The notes: generated from the sequence alone by a model not told the origin. Numbered from the stretch's first letter, positions 34,630 through 44,728 are shown. The stretch is DNA of 64,000 nt from CATQHQ01 sp965243805 (GCA_965243805.1 OZ251577.1:1550001-1614000), one strand, 5' to 3'. Program-made: numbers and translations.

Positions 34630-37142
34630 AGCGCTTCGCCGCCCCGTTTTTCCGAACCCTCCCCCTGTGCGCGCTGGCCCGGATGGCCGGCGTCGCTTCT
34701 CTTTCGCTCCTGGTCGCCGGCCCGGCGCTGGCGCTGACGCCGGGCGGTGCTCCGGCCGTCGCATCGACGCTCGCCGCGGCTCCGGCTTCCTCTCCGTGGC
34801 TGTCTCCCATCCCCCAAGAAGAAGAGGAGGCGGAGGGGGACGAGGAAGAGGGCGAGGAGGACGAGAGCAAGTCGTACGACGACGTGATCACCGAGGACGC
34901 GGTGACCAGCGAGGGGCTCTTCGACGCCCACATGATCGACGACAAGCTCTTCTACGAGATTCCGCTGGAACTGCTGGGGAAGGAGATGCTGCTCCTGACG
35001 CGAGTGGCGCGCACGCCCGACGGCGCGGGCTATGGCGGCTCCAAGGCCAATACGTCCACCGTGCGCTGGGAGCGGAATGGCGAGCGGGTGCTGCTGCGGC
35101 TGGTGGGCTACGAGAACTTCGCGGGCGATTCGACGGCGGTGGCGGCGGCGGTGCGAAACTCCAACTTCGAGCCGATCATCGCGGCGTTCGACGTGGAGGT
35201 CATGTCGGACGACTCGACGGCGTTGGTGGCGGAGGTTACGGAGCTCTTCACTAGCGACGTGACGCTGCTGGGGCTGCCCAAGTTCCGGCGGGAGCAGTTC
35301 GGCGTGCGGCGGCTGGACGGGGACCGGACGTACATCGTGCGCGCTACGTCGTTCCCGACCAACGTGGAGGTGCGGCGAGTGGTCACCTACGAAGCCACCG
35401 AAGCGCCCTCCAACGCGGCCAGCAACACCCTCTCCATGGAGATGCACCACTCGATGCTGGCGTTGCCCGACGACCCGATGGAGCCGCGGCTCTGCGACGA
35501 GCGGGTCGGCTTCTTCAGCACTCGCCAGATCGACTACGGACTCGACGAGCAGCGGGCCGTGACCCAGTGCTTCGTAACCCGCTGGCGGCTTGAACCCAGC
35601 GATCCGGAGGCGTTCGCCCGAGGCGAGCTGGTGGACCCGGTCGAGCCGATCGTCTACTACATCGATCCGGCCACGCCGCCCAAGTGGGTGCCGTACCTGA
35701 AGCAGGGGGTGGTGGACTGGCAGCCGGCGTTCGAGCGTGCCGGCTTCAGCAACGCCATCGTCGCTCGGGACGCGCCCGACGATCCCGATTGGAGCCCCGA
35801 GGACGCGCGCTGGTCGGTGATCCGCTACTTGGCGTCGCCGGTGCAGAACGCCTCGGGTCCTCATGTGCACGATCCGCGCACGGGCGAGATCCTGGAGAGC
35901 GACATCCAGTGGTACCACAACGTGATGAACCTGCTGCGCAACTGGTTCTTCGTGCAGACGGCGGCGGTCAACGAAGACGCGCGGGGCGTCAAGTTCGACG
36001 ACGAGCTGATGGGCGAGCTGGTGCGCTTCGTCTCCGCCCACGAGGTGGGTCACACGATCGGGCTGCAGCACAACATGCAGGGCTCGTCGGCCTACACGGT
36101 GGAGCAGCTGCGGACGCGCTTCACATGCGAGATGGGCGTGGCGTCGTCGATCATGGACTACGCACGCTTCAACTACGTGGCCCAGCCCGGTGACGACACC
36201 TGCCTGATGCCGCTGGTGGGTCCGTACGACAAGTTCGCGGTGGAGTGGGGCTACCGGCCGTTCCCGGGCAAGGACCGCTACGCCGAGCGCGAGGACCTGC
36301 GGGCGATGGTGGTCGAGATGCAGGAGGACCCGGTGTACCGCTTCTCCAGTCCCAACGGGCAGGACCCTTCGGCGCTGACCGAGGCGATCGGCGACGACGC
36401 CATGCGCGCCTCCGACTACGGCGTGGAGAACCTGAAGCGGATCGTGGACAACCTGACCGAGTGGACGTACGAGGAGGGCGAGGACTACTCCCAGCTGCAG
36501 GAGATATACGGCAACGTGGTCTCCCAGTGGAGCCGGTACACGGGACATGTGGTGGCGAACGTGGGCGGGGTGGTGCGGACGCGGAAGCGGCAGGGGCAGG
36601 ACGGGGTGCCCTACGAGCGGGTTGAGGAGGAGCGCCAGCGGAGGGCGATGGCGTACCTGAACCGGCAGGTCTTTGCCACGCCGGAGTGGCTAGTGGAGGC
36701 GGACGTGCTGGACCGCTTCCAGGGCAGCGGCGCGCTGGACTTGGTGCGGGGGCGGCAGGCGGCGGCGCTGAACCAAGTCCTGAACGTGGCGCGCATGAAG
36801 CGCTTGGTGGAGCAGGAGGCGTTCCACGGCGACGACGCCTACACGCTGGGCGAGATGCTGGACGACCTGCGGGGCGGGGTGTGGTCCGAGGCGTCGTCGG
36901 GGGCGGACACGGACGCCTACCGGCGGAACCTGCAACGGGCCTACCTGGAGCGGATGGGCACGCTGATGGAAGACGAGGAGGCGATGCGCACCGACGTGGC
37001 GCCGTTCGTGCGGGACCAGCTGACCGCGCTGCGGGGCGAGCTGGAGACGGCCGCGGCGGGCGCTTCGCATCGGGCCACGCGGCTGCACTTCCTGGATGCG
37101 GCCGAGCGGATCGACGCGGTGCTTGAGCCGGAAGGCCGCTAG
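34626..37142 (+). CDS. secreted zinc metallopeptidase of the DUF5117/DUF4953 type
   Basis: The 838-residue protein has a signal peptide (ending near ALALTPGG), an acidic Glu-rich linker (PQEEEEAEGDEEEGEEDE), a DUF5117-like region (about 60-280) and a zinc-peptidase domain with HEVGHTIGLQHN (His near residue 472) followed by a Met-turn region SIMDYARFNY. This is the typical two-part layout of large secreted peptidases of Bacteroidota and Gemmatimonadota. Its start overlaps the stop of the M1 peptidase (ATGA), so the two are co-translated, which suggests cooperation in peptide breakdown outside the cytoplasm. Confidence 0.9.
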   Translation: MKRFAAPFFRTLPLCALARMAGVASLSLLVAGPALALTPGGAPAVASTLAAAPASSPWLSPIPQEEEEAEGDEEEGEEDESKSYDDVITEDAVTSEGLFDAHMIDDKLFYEIPLELLGKEMLLLTRVARTPDGAGYGGSKANTSTVRWERNGERVLLRLVGYENFAGDSTAVAAAVRNSNFEPIIAAFDVEVMSDDSTALVAEVTELFTSDVTLLGLPKFRREQFGVRRLDGDRTYIVRATSFPTNVEVRRVVTYEATEAPSNAASNTLSMEMHHSMLALPDDPMEPRLCDERVGFFSTRQIDYGLDEQRAVTQCFVTRWRLEPSDPEAFARGELVDPVEPIVYYIDPATPPKWVPYLKQGVVDWQPAFERAGFSNAIVARDAPDDPDWSPEDARWSVIRYLASPVQNASGPHVHDPRTGEILESDIQWYHNVMNLLRNWFFVQTAAVNEDARGVKFDDELMGELVRFVSAHEVGHTIGLQHNMQGSSAYTVEQLRTRFTCEMGVASSIMDYARFNYVAQPGDDTCLMPLVGPYDKFAVEWGYRPFPGKDRYAEREDLRAMVVEMQEDPVYRFSSPNGQDPSALTEAIGDDAMRASDYGVENLKRIVDNLTEWTYEEGEDYSQLQEIYGNVVSQWSRYTGHVVANVGGVVRTRKRQGQDGVPYERVEEERQRRAMAYLNRQVFATPEWLVEADVLDRFQGSGALDLVRGRQAAALNQVLNVARMKRLVEQEAFHGDDAYTLGEMLDDLRGGVWSEASSGADTDAYRRNLQRAYLERMGTLMEDEEAMRTDVAPFVRDQLTALRGELETAAAGASHRATRLHFLDAAERIDAVLEPEGR

Positions 37143-37150
37143 GGCTTGGG

Positions 37151-38296
37151 ATGAGGGGTGCTGGCGGCGTAGTCGTCTGGCTAATCGTAATCCTAAGCCT
37201 GGTGACGGCGGGCTTTGCGCCTTTTTCCGGTGCCTCGGCGTTGCGGGCCCAGGATGTTCTGGACTGGGGAGAATTCGAGTTCTGCGAAGACTGCCCCCTG
37301 TCGCTCACAGAGGTCGTGCGGCTTGGCGACGCGGACGGACCAGGCGTCATCGAGAGCGCGTCGGTCGATGTGACGTGGCACGAAGCCGTGGGGTACGTGG
37401 TCTACGCCGTGGACGGCGCGAGCGTGAAGCTGTTCGACGACTCTGGTGGGTTCAAGCGGATCGTGGGTGGTCCCGGCGAAGGCCCCGGCGAGTTCAAGTT
37501 CATTGCCGACGCCCATGTCATGAACGGCCGCATCGTGGTTCTGGACCAGGGCAAACGCTCCTGGGTGATCTTCGACCACGACGGGGATTTTGCGGTGGAG
37601 CAACGGCTCGACCTGACTCCAGGAACGTTTCAGCCCGTTGGCGACAACCGTGTCGTCGTGGCCTCCATTGACCGGCGACCCAGCATCGTGGGCTTGCCGC
37701 TGCACCTGGTGGACCTGGCAGGGCACGAGGTCGCGCTTCACTTCGGGCAGGAAGGATCCAACTGGACGATCACGGATCCGTATGCGGAATCCGTGCGGGG
37801 AAGCAGCGCCAGTCGGCACGGCACGGTCTGGTGGGGCAATGCAGGGCGCCCGCATGTCGAGCAGTGGACTACCGACGGAGAACGTGTCGCAATCGTCGAG
37901 GGAGCGTTGCCCTGGTTCGAGCCTTTCGAAGGCGACATGCCGCAGGTGGGAGAGGACCCGCCGCCGCCCGAGCTCGGCGAACTGGCGGAAGACGCGGGCA
38001 GGCGTCTTTGGATGATCTCCTACACGGCTGACCCGGAGTGGCACGAAGTAGACTTCCGAAGCGAGGGCGGCGAAGTCTTCTTTCCGGTCTCCCAGCGTCC
38101 AGACTACTGGGACGCCCGGATCGACGTCTTCGACCTTGCCGCGCGCCGCCGCATCGGCAACCGGATCTGGGACACGCTGTACATCGGGTTCGTAAACCAC
38201 GACGGCACGCCTGTCGACGCGCCGATGATCCATGTCCTGGAATACGACGCAGCGATGGTGCCCCAGGTTGTCGTCTATCGGGTCGGCACAGGGTAG
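37151..38296 (+). CDS. secreted six-bladed beta-propeller protein
   Basis: The 381-residue product has a signal peptide ending near ALRAQ and a short segment with FCEDCPLS. Propeller blades follow with the GGPGEGPGEFKF motif seen in the family (DUF4934-type), FVLD-like strands and repeated GR-VVLDQGKRSWVIFDHDG segments. Such proteins commonly accompany SusC/SusD and peptidase genes in this type of bacterium; function is unknown. The ATG at 37151 lies nine bases after the upstream stop, so it is probably in the same transcript as the peptidases. Confidence 0.78.
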   Translation: MRGAGGVVVWLIVILSLVTAGFAPFSGASALRAQDVLDWGEFEFCEDCPLSLTEVVRLGDADGPGVIESASVDVTWHEAVGYVVYAVDGASVKLFDDSGGFKRIVGGPGEGPGEFKFIADAHVMNGRIVVLDQGKRSWVIFDHDGDFAVEQRLDLTPGTFQPVGDNRVVVASIDRRPSIVGLPLHLVDLAGHEVALHFGQEGSNWTITDPYAESVRGSSASRHGTVWWGNAGRPHVEQWTTDGERVAIVEGALPWFEPFEGDMPQVGEDPPPPELGELAEDAGRRLWMISYTADPEWHEVDFRSEGGEVFFPVSQRPDYWDARIDVFDLAARRRIGNRIWDTLYIGFVNHDGTPVDAPMIHVLEYDAAMVPQVVVYRVGTG

Positions 38297-38313
38297 CGTC
38301 GGGACAGGGTAGC
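38282..38313. repeat. 16 bp tandem duplication spanning a stop codon
   Basis: Two 16 bp copies (38282-38297 and 38298-38313) differ at one base; the first contains the TAG stop (38294-38296) of the beta-propeller gene. Confidence 0.9.
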
Positions 38314-38377
38314 GCATTCGGCTCCGTCAGCCCGATTATCCTCCACGGTTCACGGTCCACCAATCCAGGTATTGTTC

Positions 38378-39754
38378 ATGACGATGCACATGCCCCAAAC
38401 CTGCTCTTGCTCGCCCCGCCGACTCCTTCTTCTGGGCGATGTCCTTCTTCTCGGCGCTGTCCTTGCCCTGGCGCCCCTCGGCCTTGCCGCCCAGCACCAG
38501 CACGGGGCGGGACACGGCGCCGCATACGAAGGCCCCACCGTTCTGCGTGCCGCCCGCATGATCGATGTGGAGACGGGCACCGTGCACGAGAACGCGGTGC
38601 TCGTCGTGGAGGACGGGCGGATCGCGGCGGTCAACCCTGCCTCGGTTCCCGACGCGGCCCACGACATGAACCTGGGGGACGTGACCCTGCTGCCCGGCTT
38701 CATCGACGCCCACACGCACTTGGCCGGCCAGTTGGACGCGGCGAGCTTCACCGACGCCGTGACGATGACCGAGGCCCGAGGCGCCTACAACGCCGTGAAG
38801 TACGGGGGCGTTACCGTGCGGGCGGGCTTCACCACCGTGCGCGACTTCGGCGGCGACGTGACCGTGGAGCTGGGCAAGGCGGTGGAGCGAGGCGACGTCG
38901 TGGCGCCTCGGGTGGTCCCGTCGCGCCACGCTCTGGGCATCACTGGGGGCCACTGCGACGTGACGGGCTTTGCGCCGGGGGTCCTGGAGGCGGGTCCAGA
39001 GCGGGGCGTGGCCGACGGGCCGTGGGAGGTGGTGGAGGCGGTGCGCTACCAGATCAAGCACGGCGCCAAGGTGATCAAGACGTGCGCCACGGCGGGCGTG
39101 CTCTCCATGGAGGGGCCGGTGGGCGCGCAGCAGTACACCTACGAAGAGCTGAAGGCCATGGTCGACGAGGCCGCGCGGCACGGGATCAAGGTGGCGGCCC
39201 ACGCCCACGGCGCGGAGGGGATACTGGCGGCGGTGCGGGCCGGGGTCGCGTCCATTGAGCACGGCTCGGTGCTGACCGACGAGATCATGGAGCTGATGAT
39301 CGAGAAGGGCACGTACCTAGTCCCCACGACGTACCTGGTGGACCGGATCGCGCTGGACGCGCTCCCGCCCCTCGTGCGCCGCAAGGCCGAGGAGATCCTG
39401 CCGGTGGCGCGAGCGAGCACGCGGCGGGCGGTCGAGCGCGGCGTTCCCATCGCCTTCGGCACCGACGCCGGCGTCTTTCCTCACGGCGAGAACGCTGGCG
39501 AGTTCGAGGTGTACGTGGAGATGGGCATGAGCGAGCTGGAGGCCCTGCGGACTGCCACGGTCCACGCGGCCGATCTGCTTGGCACGCCCGACCGGGGTCG
39601 CTTGGCGGAGGGGATGTTGGCCGACGTGATCGCAGTCCCAGGGAACCCTTTGGACGAGATCGGTGTAACCAAGGATGTGGCGTTCGTAATGCTCGGCGGC
39701 AGGGTGATCAAGCACGTGATGGGCGGTCGCGACATGCACTCGATCGGGCATTGA
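38378..39754 (+). CDS. exported amidohydrolase (prolidase/imidazolonepropionase-like)
   Basis: The 458-residue product has a long hydrophobic N-terminus (LLLLGDVLLLGAVLALAPLGLAAQ) and then HQHGAGHG before the amidohydrolase core. Metal ligands and family motifs are FIDAHTHLAGQL, VKTCATAG (KVIKTCATAGV), VAAHAHGAEG, SIEHGSVL and AFGTDAGVFPHG, ending in ADVIAVPGNPLDE. Relatives include secreted dipeptide hydrolases (Xaa-Pro dipeptidase-like). The start at ATG 38378 is uncertain among three nearby ATGs. It lies downstream of the peptidases and could process their products. Confidence 0.87.
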   Translation: MTMHMPQTCSCSPRRLLLLGDVLLLGAVLALAPLGLAAQHQHGAGHGAAYEGPTVLRAARMIDVETGTVHENAVLVVEDGRIAAVNPASVPDAAHDMNLGDVTLLPGFIDAHTHLAGQLDAASFTDAVTMTEARGAYNAVKYGGVTVRAGFTTVRDFGGDVTVELGKAVERGDVVAPRVVPSRHALGITGGHCDVTGFAPGVLEAGPERGVADGPWEVVEAVRYQIKHGAKVIKTCATAGVLSMEGPVGAQQYTYEELKAMVDEAARHGIKVAAHAHGAEGILAAVRAGVASIEHGSVLTDEIMELMIEKGTYLVPTTYLVDRIALDALPPLVRRKAEEILPVARASTRRAVERGVPIAFGTDAGVFPHGENAGEFEVYVEMGMSELEALRTATVHAADLLGTPDRGRLAEGMLADVIAVPGNPLDEIGVTKDVAFVMLGGRVIKHVMGGRDMHSIGH

Positions 39755-39826
39755 GAGCGTCGCGCCCGGGGCGGCCCCGGCGAAGCCGAAGGCCAAGGCA
39801 ATCCAGACCCAGATTGGAGGACGGCA

Positions 39827-42640
39827 GTGAGCGGACCAAGACGCGACGAGAGTCGTCATGCGACGACGGACAACGGAGGCGGGGATCGGCTGGAGCCGGT
39901 GCTGGAACGCTTGGCCAAGGACCCTGGCCGGCTGACTGCCAGCGGCCTTTGGAAGGCGCTCCGTCCCGACGAACGCGCCCTGGCGGCCGAGTACTACCTG
40001 GAAGACGCCAAGCGACGGGACCGCAAGGCCATCATCGAGATGGTCGCCCTTACGAGGCGCGCCAGGCCGGAGACCGTGCGCAAGTGGCCGGACGCGAAGC
40101 TCGCCGGAGGGATGAAGGCCGCCTTCTCCCTCAAAGCCGAGTTGGCGTCGGCGCTCCTGGAGCAGCTTCACTTGGCGGGTCGCAGGGCAATGCTCGGTCG
40201 CTTCATGGACCTGCTGGGGACTGGCTCCGGCGACGGCCTTCCTGACTCCGCCGACGAGATCGCCGCCGACCAGGACGAGGTTCACGATGCCGCCGACAAG
40301 CTTGCCGCCGAGCACGGCGAGCGGCATGTGGTGGTCTACTTCTTGGTGCTGGCACTACGGCGGGTGGCCGGTGTGGAGCACCTTTGGAGCTGGATGTGGA
40401 TGCGGGGCAACGGCAGGCCGGCGACGGGGGCGCCAGACCGGGTTGCTGAGCCGGCGGTGGCCGAGGGCGCAGACCCGGCAGAGGTGACTGCCGAGGCGGC
40501 CCAGAAGGGAGCGGACGAGCACCCAGAGGCTGCCCCGGGGCCGTCATCGTTGACCGCCCTGGATCGGGTCCTGCGGCAGACGATACTGGACGCAGCGCAA
40601 GGGGTGGCGGGCTCGCTGTCGGCGGCGGAGGTGGACGCGGCGGTGAGCGAGTTCGTAAGCCTGAACGGCCAGCGGCCCATCTCGTACTACCACGCCGGCT
40701 TTCGGGACACGCTCTTCGGGCGCGCGCCAAGCACCGAGTGGCCCGCCTTGGGCCGGGACGGAAGCCGGTGCTACTGGGCAGGCGCAATACGGGGATGGGC
40801 GCGCGCCGAGGCATGGCCCCAGATCGTGCGGGAGTACGACGGCGGGGGAGTCGTCCGAGAGCTGGGCGACGGTACGGACTTCGCCTCGGCCGAGGCCCTC
40901 GAACCGACCGTGCGGGCGCTGGCGGACGAGGGCAGGACGGCCGAGCTGGCCCGATTCGTCCGGGTTCCCGCTCTCACCGATCGGCTCGGCCTGTACGAGT
41001 TCCTGCTGGACGCGGCAGTGCGTCGGCTCGGGGCGGAGGACGCCGCTCAGGCCCGCCCCGTCCTCGACCTGCTGGTGGACGCGGCAGATTCCGTCGCCGG
41101 GGCGGGCGCCTCGGCCGAAGCGGGCGTGTTCCTGGAAGCGCGTCGCCGGCAAGCGCAGTGCCTCATGCAGCTCAAGGAGGATCACGGCGCCACGGTCGCC
41201 CTGCGTCAGCTGCTGGAGAGGAAGCCGGACGCGAGGAGGCTCGCTCTGGTGCACGCCGACCTGGGGCTACTGGCCGGCGGATTCAGTGCCCTGTGGGAGG
41301 TGGAGCTCCCGGCTGCCGAGGACGACCTGGATTCGGTCGTGGAGAAGCTCTCTCTGGGAGAGGACCACTTCAAGGAGTCGGTTCGCGAGAACGCCGATTG
41401 GGCGTGCGGCAGTTGGTACTGCCTGGGCGTGCACTCCTTGGGCCGCGCGGCGCGCAACGGAAGCGGCTACCAGGAGGCGGCGGCCCACTTCATGCGGGCT
41501 CGATCCGCCTTCATGAACCGCCGCGAGCGGTACGCCCGGATCATCTCTCGCACCGACCTCTACTTCGGTATTGCCAGCATCTCCAGCCTGTCGCAGACGG
41601 GGCTCGCCCGGGGACCGGAGGTCTTGGTCGAAAGCATGAAGGCCGGAGCCGTCCTCCCGCCCTACTTGGTCGGACCGGTGGTAGAGGCGATGGGCTTCGC
41701 GGACCAAGCCGGCCAACGGCTGGTGTACGACGCCATCGTCGAAGCGGGCGACGACGCGACCTTGGACTACGCCGCGGGCTCCGAGTCGGTGCTCAAGCAG
41801 TGCCCCGCGGCGGTGAGGGCGCTCCTGGCTCGGGGACGCAGGGAGGGCCGGACCGCCCGTCAAGCGGCCGCCGACTTGCGAGCCGCTCTGGTCGGCTGCA
41901 TCGCCAACGGCGACCGAGAGGACGCCGCCGAGACGCTCAGCGACCTGGAGGCCATGGCCCAGCGCAGGATCGGCGCCGAGGAGTTTGCCGAGCTCCTCGC
42001 CGATCCCTCCCGCTACGAGCCCGCGTGGTCGAGAGAAGACGCCGCGATCGCCCTGGCCCACTGCCACGAGGCCGCGGGAAGGTTCCTCGAGGCGACGGAC
42101 GTGCTGCGCGACTACTTCTACCAGCAGGCTAGCCGGGGCACCGAAGCGAGCCTCGACGAGGCGGAAGGCGTCCTGCGCAAGATCGAGGAGTTCGGGATCG
42201 ACCCGTCGATCTACAAGGACATGCAGGACCGCTACGACGCACTGGTCGCCGCATCGGGCGCCGGCGAAGCCGAAGCCGACGGGGCGGAGCGTTCCGAAGT
42301 GAAGGTGCTGGTGGTGGGCGGGAACGAGGTGCAGGCCCGGGCGGAGGCCCAGGTCCGCGCCAAGCTGCACCGGACCCACCCCCATGTGCGCGTCGAGTTC
42401 ATCCACACGGGATGGGGCTCCAACTGGCAGAAGCCTCTTGAGGAGTTCCACCGCAAGCTCCCCGTGTTCGACGCCGTGGTGATCATGCGCTTCATGCGCA
42501 CCGAGCTGGGCAAGCGCATCCGCAAGGCGTGCAGCAGCCACCCCTGGCGCTCCTGCTGGGGTCCCGGGCAGATGGCCCAGGTCACGGCGGTGATCAAGGC
42601 GGCCGAGGCAACGAGCCCCAAGCGTAGTCCCGGCAGTTGA
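39827..42640 (+). CDS. large helical-repeat protein with C-terminal Rossmann-like domain, paralog A
   Basis: The 937-residue protein has no signal peptide or membrane segment. An N-terminal helical domain (about 20-130; AMLGRFMDLLG) and an Ala/Glu-rich linker lead into a long alpha-helical superstructure with recurring AWPQIV, YCLGV and CHEAAGRFLEATDV-type repeats, resembling TPR or other solenoids. The last ~110 residues (from about 825) are a distinct alpha/beta domain: VKVLVVGGNE, HTGWGSNWQKPLE, DAVVIMRFMRTELGKRIRKAC and WRSCWGPGQMAQV. That resembles DUF2325-type domains only loosely. GTG 39827 has GGAGG upstream. Its stop overlaps the acyl-CoA dehydrogenase start. Function unknown; it is paralogous over its length to the gene at 44781. 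Confidence 0.82.
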   Translation: MSGPRRDESRHATTDNGGGDRLEPVLERLAKDPGRLTASGLWKALRPDERALAAEYYLEDAKRRDRKAIIEMVALTRRARPETVRKWPDAKLAGGMKAAFSLKAELASALLEQLHLAGRRAMLGRFMDLLGTGSGDGLPDSADEIAADQDEVHDAADKLAAEHGERHVVVYFLVLALRRVAGVEHLWSWMWMRGNGRPATGAPDRVAEPAVAEGADPAEVTAEAAQKGADEHPEAAPGPSSLTALDRVLRQTILDAAQGVAGSLSAAEVDAAVSEFVSLNGQRPISYYHAGFRDTLFGRAPSTEWPALGRDGSRCYWAGAIRGWARAEAWPQIVREYDGGGVVRELGDGTDFASAEALEPTVRALADEGRTAELARFVRVPALTDRLGLYEFLLDAAVRRLGAEDAAQARPVLDLLVDAADSVAGAGASAEAGVFLEARRRQAQCLMQLKEDHGATVALRQLLERKPDARRLALVHADLGLLAGGFSALWEVELPAAEDDLDSVVEKLSLGEDHFKESVRENADWACGSWYCLGVHSLGRAARNGSGYQEAAAHFMRARSAFMNRRERYARIISRTDLYFGIASISSLSQTGLARGPEVLVESMKAGAVLPPYLVGPVVEAMGFADQAGQRLVYDAIVEAGDDATLDYAAGSESVLKQCPAAVRALLARGRREGRTARQAAADLRAALVGCIANGDREDAAETLSDLEAMAQRRIGAEEFAELLADPSRYEPAWSREDAAIALAHCHEAAGRFLEATDVLRDYFYQQASRGTEASLDEAEGVLRKIEEFGIDPSIYKDMQDRYDALVAASGAGEAEADGAERSEVKVLVVGGNEVQARAEAQVRAKLHRTHPHVRVEFIHTGWGSNWQKPLEEFHRKLPVFDAVVIMRFMRTELGKRIRKACSSHPWRSCWGPGQMAQVTAVIKAAEATSPKRSPGS

Positions 42641-43821
42641 GCGGGGCGGACAGCGACGGCACAGCGGCGGGTCGAGCGGCGGCTCCCGATGGGCTTGCGG
42701 CAGCGGTTCGCGAGATCTGCTCGCGCTTTGGGGACGAGTACTGGCGCAAGGCCGATCAAGCCCGCGCCTACCCGCAGGAGTTCGTCGCCGCGCTGACGGA
42801 GGCCGGGTACTTGGCGTGCCTGATCCCGGAGGAGTACGGCGGCGCGGGTCTCGGGCTCGCCGAGGCCGGCACGATCCTGGAGGAGATCAACCGCTCGGGC
42901 GGCAACGCGGCGGCGTGCCACGCCCAGATGTACACCATGGGAACGTTGCTGCGCCACGGCTCTCTGGAGCAGAAGGCGCGCTTCCTGCCGGCGATTGCTT
43001 CGGGCGAGCTGCGCCTGCAGGCCTTCGCCGTCACCGAGCCCGACGCGGGCTCCGACACCACCCGCATCCGCACCTTCGCCGAGCGCATGGGCGACCGCTA
43101 CGTGGTGAACGGCCAGAAGGTGTTCATCTCCAGAGTCGGCCATTCGGACCTCATGCTGCTGCTGGCCCGCACCACGCCAGCGTCCGAGACGGTCAAGCGC
43201 ACCGGCGGTCTTTCCGTCTTCGTGGTGGACCTGCGGAAGGCCGGCGATTCGGTGAGGACCCGGCCGGTGGCTACCATGATCAACCACGACACAAGCGAGG
43301 TGTTCTTCGACGGCTTGGAGATACCGGTCGAAAACCGAATCGGCGAGGAGGGCGAGGGGTTCGGGCACATCCTCTCGGGGATGAACGCCGAGCGCATCCT
43401 GCTGGCGTCCGAGTCGGTTGGCGACGGCCTCTACTTCGTGGACCGAGCCGCCGCCTACGCCCGCGAGCGTCGCGTCTTCGGACGGGAGATCGGACGAAAC
43501 CAGGGGGTGCAGTTTCCCATCGCCGCCGCGTACATGGAGGTGTGCGCCGCGGCGACGGTGCGGGACAAAGCAGCCCGCCTCTACGACGCTGGCGGATCGC
43601 CTGGGGCGGAAGCCAACATGGCCAAGTACCTGGCGTCGCGAGCGGCGTGGAAAGCGGCGAACGCGGCGATGGACGCCTTCGGCGGGTGGGGGATGGCGTC
43701 GGAGTACGGTATCGAGCGCAAGTTCCGGGAAGCGCGCTTGCACTTGGTCGCGCCGGTCGCGAACAATCTAGTGCTCGCCCATGTCGCCCAACACGTTCTG
43801 AAGATGCCCCGTTCGTACTGA
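42637..43821 (+). CDS. acyl-CoA dehydrogenase family protein
   Basis: The 394-residue flavoprotein shows the family signatures AFAVTEPDAGSDTT, NGQKVFISRVGHSDLM and FGREIGRNQGVQFPIA, and DAFGGWGMASEYGIERKFREARL near the C-terminus. It would introduce a double bond next to a CoA thioester and pass electrons to ETF. The usual YEGT motif with the catalytic Glu is replaced by LVAPVANNL, so the base may sit elsewhere, as in isovaleryl-CoA-type enzymes, or the protein may have a modified activity. TTG 42637 overlaps the TGA of the preceding gene as TTGA. It lies between the two large paralogs with a CitE-like gene. Confidence 0.87.
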   Translation: MSGADSDGTAAGRAAAPDGLAAAVREICSRFGDEYWRKADQARAYPQEFVAALTEAGYLACLIPEEYGGAGLGLAEAGTILEEINRSGGNAAACHAQMYTMGTLLRHGSLEQKARFLPAIASGELRLQAFAVTEPDAGSDTTRIRTFAERMGDRYVVNGQKVFISRVGHSDLMLLLARTTPASETVKRTGGLSVFVVDLRKAGDSVRTRPVATMINHDTSEVFFDGLEIPVENRIGEEGEGFGHILSGMNAERILLASESVGDGLYFVDRAAAYARERRVFGREIGRNQGVQFPIAAAYMEVCAAATVRDKAARLYDAGGSPGAEANMAKYLASRAAWKAANAAMDAFGGWGMASEYGIERKFREARLHLVAPVANNLVLAHVAQHVLKMPRSY

Positions 43822-43855
43822 CGTCCCCAACGACTCCTGACGTCCCCAACGACTC
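43818..43855. repeat. 19 bp tandem duplication spanning a stop codon
   Basis: Two copies of CTGACGTCCCCAACGACTC abut at 43836/43837; the first includes the TGA stop (43819-43821) of the acyl-CoA dehydrogenase gene. Confidence 0.92.
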
Positions 43856-43873
43856 CCGACGCCCAGCGAACAA

Positions 43874-44728
43874 GTGCGCTCCTGCCGCTCCATCCTCTTT
43901 GTGCCCGCGGATCGCCCCGACCGATATGGCAAGGCGCTGACCAGCGGAGCCCACGCCGTGTGCGTCGATCTGGAAGACGCGGTTCCCCCAGGTCGCAAGG
44001 GAGACGGGCGGGCCGCGCTGGAGGGACTTCTCGCCGGTCCAGACGCGGGCGCGGTGCCGTTGCTTGTACGCACCAACGAGGCCGGCTCGGCCAAGGGACG
44101 GGTGGACATGGAGCTTCTCGCTACGGCCCAGAGACGTGCGGCGGATGCCGCGAAAGTGCCTCCGGTCGCGGCTGTGATGCTGCCCAAGGTTCTGAGCGCC
44201 GGGGATGTGCGCGACGCGCTTCGCCTGCTGCAAGACGGAGCGACTCCGGTTCTGCCGCTGATCGAAACGGCGCTCGGCCTGGAGAACGCCGTCGAGATCG
44301 CCGGAGCCGCTCCCCGGGTGGCAGGGCTCGTCTTCGGCGGCTTCGACCTCTGCCTGGAGTTGGGGGCCGAGCCGTGCTGGGAGTCGCTTCTGTACGCTCG
44401 CTCGCGGGTGGTGCACGCCGCTGCCGTCCACGGTCTCCCCGCCTTCGACATGCCTTCGCGACAGGTGGGCGGCGACCTGGCGGAGCTTCGCGACGAGACG
44501 TTTCGGGTCCGGCGGCTGGGCTTTTCGGGCAAGACGGCGATCCACCCGGCCCAGCTGCCCGTCGTTCACCAAGCCTTCGCCTGGAGCGTGGGCGACGCGG
44601 AGCACTCTCGAAGGATCGTGGAGGCCGATCGGCAGGCCCGTGGCGGACCCGTGCTGGTTGACGGCAAGATGGTGGACCGCCCCATAGTGGAAGCGGCAAA
44701 GCGGGCCTTGAACCAGAACGCGCTCTGA
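43874..44728 (+). CDS. HpcH/HpaI (CitE-like) CoA-ester lyase
   Basis: The 284-residue protein shows the CitE/malyl-CoA-lyase-type TIM-barrel motifs: RSILFVPADRPDRYGKAL, HAVCVDLEDAVPPGRK, VRTNEAGSAKG, LPLIETALGLENA, FGGFDLCLELGAE and SGKTAIHPAQLPVVHQAF. The family cleaves (or forms) beta-hydroxyacyl-CoA esters, such as citramalyl-CoA or malyl-CoA, using a divalent metal held by the Glu and Asp residues. The length matches stand-alone citramalyl-CoA lyase-like enzymes. GTG 43874 is the start. The MaoC-like gene at 47659 and the dehydrogenase at 42637 suggest a shared pathway over C4-C5 CoA esters. Confidence 0.88.
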   Translation: MRSCRSILFVPADRPDRYGKALTSGAHAVCVDLEDAVPPGRKGDGRAALEGLLAGPDAGAVPLLVRTNEAGSAKGRVDMELLATAQRRAADAAKVPPVAAVMLPKVLSAGDVRDALRLLQDGATPVLPLIETALGLENAVEIAGAAPRVAGLVFGGFDLCLELGAEPCWESLLYARSRVVHAAAVHGLPAFDMPSRQVGGDLAELRDETFRVRRLGFSGKTAIHPAQLPVVHQAFAWSVGDAEHSRRIVEADRQARGGPVLVDGKMVDRPIVEAAKRALNQNAL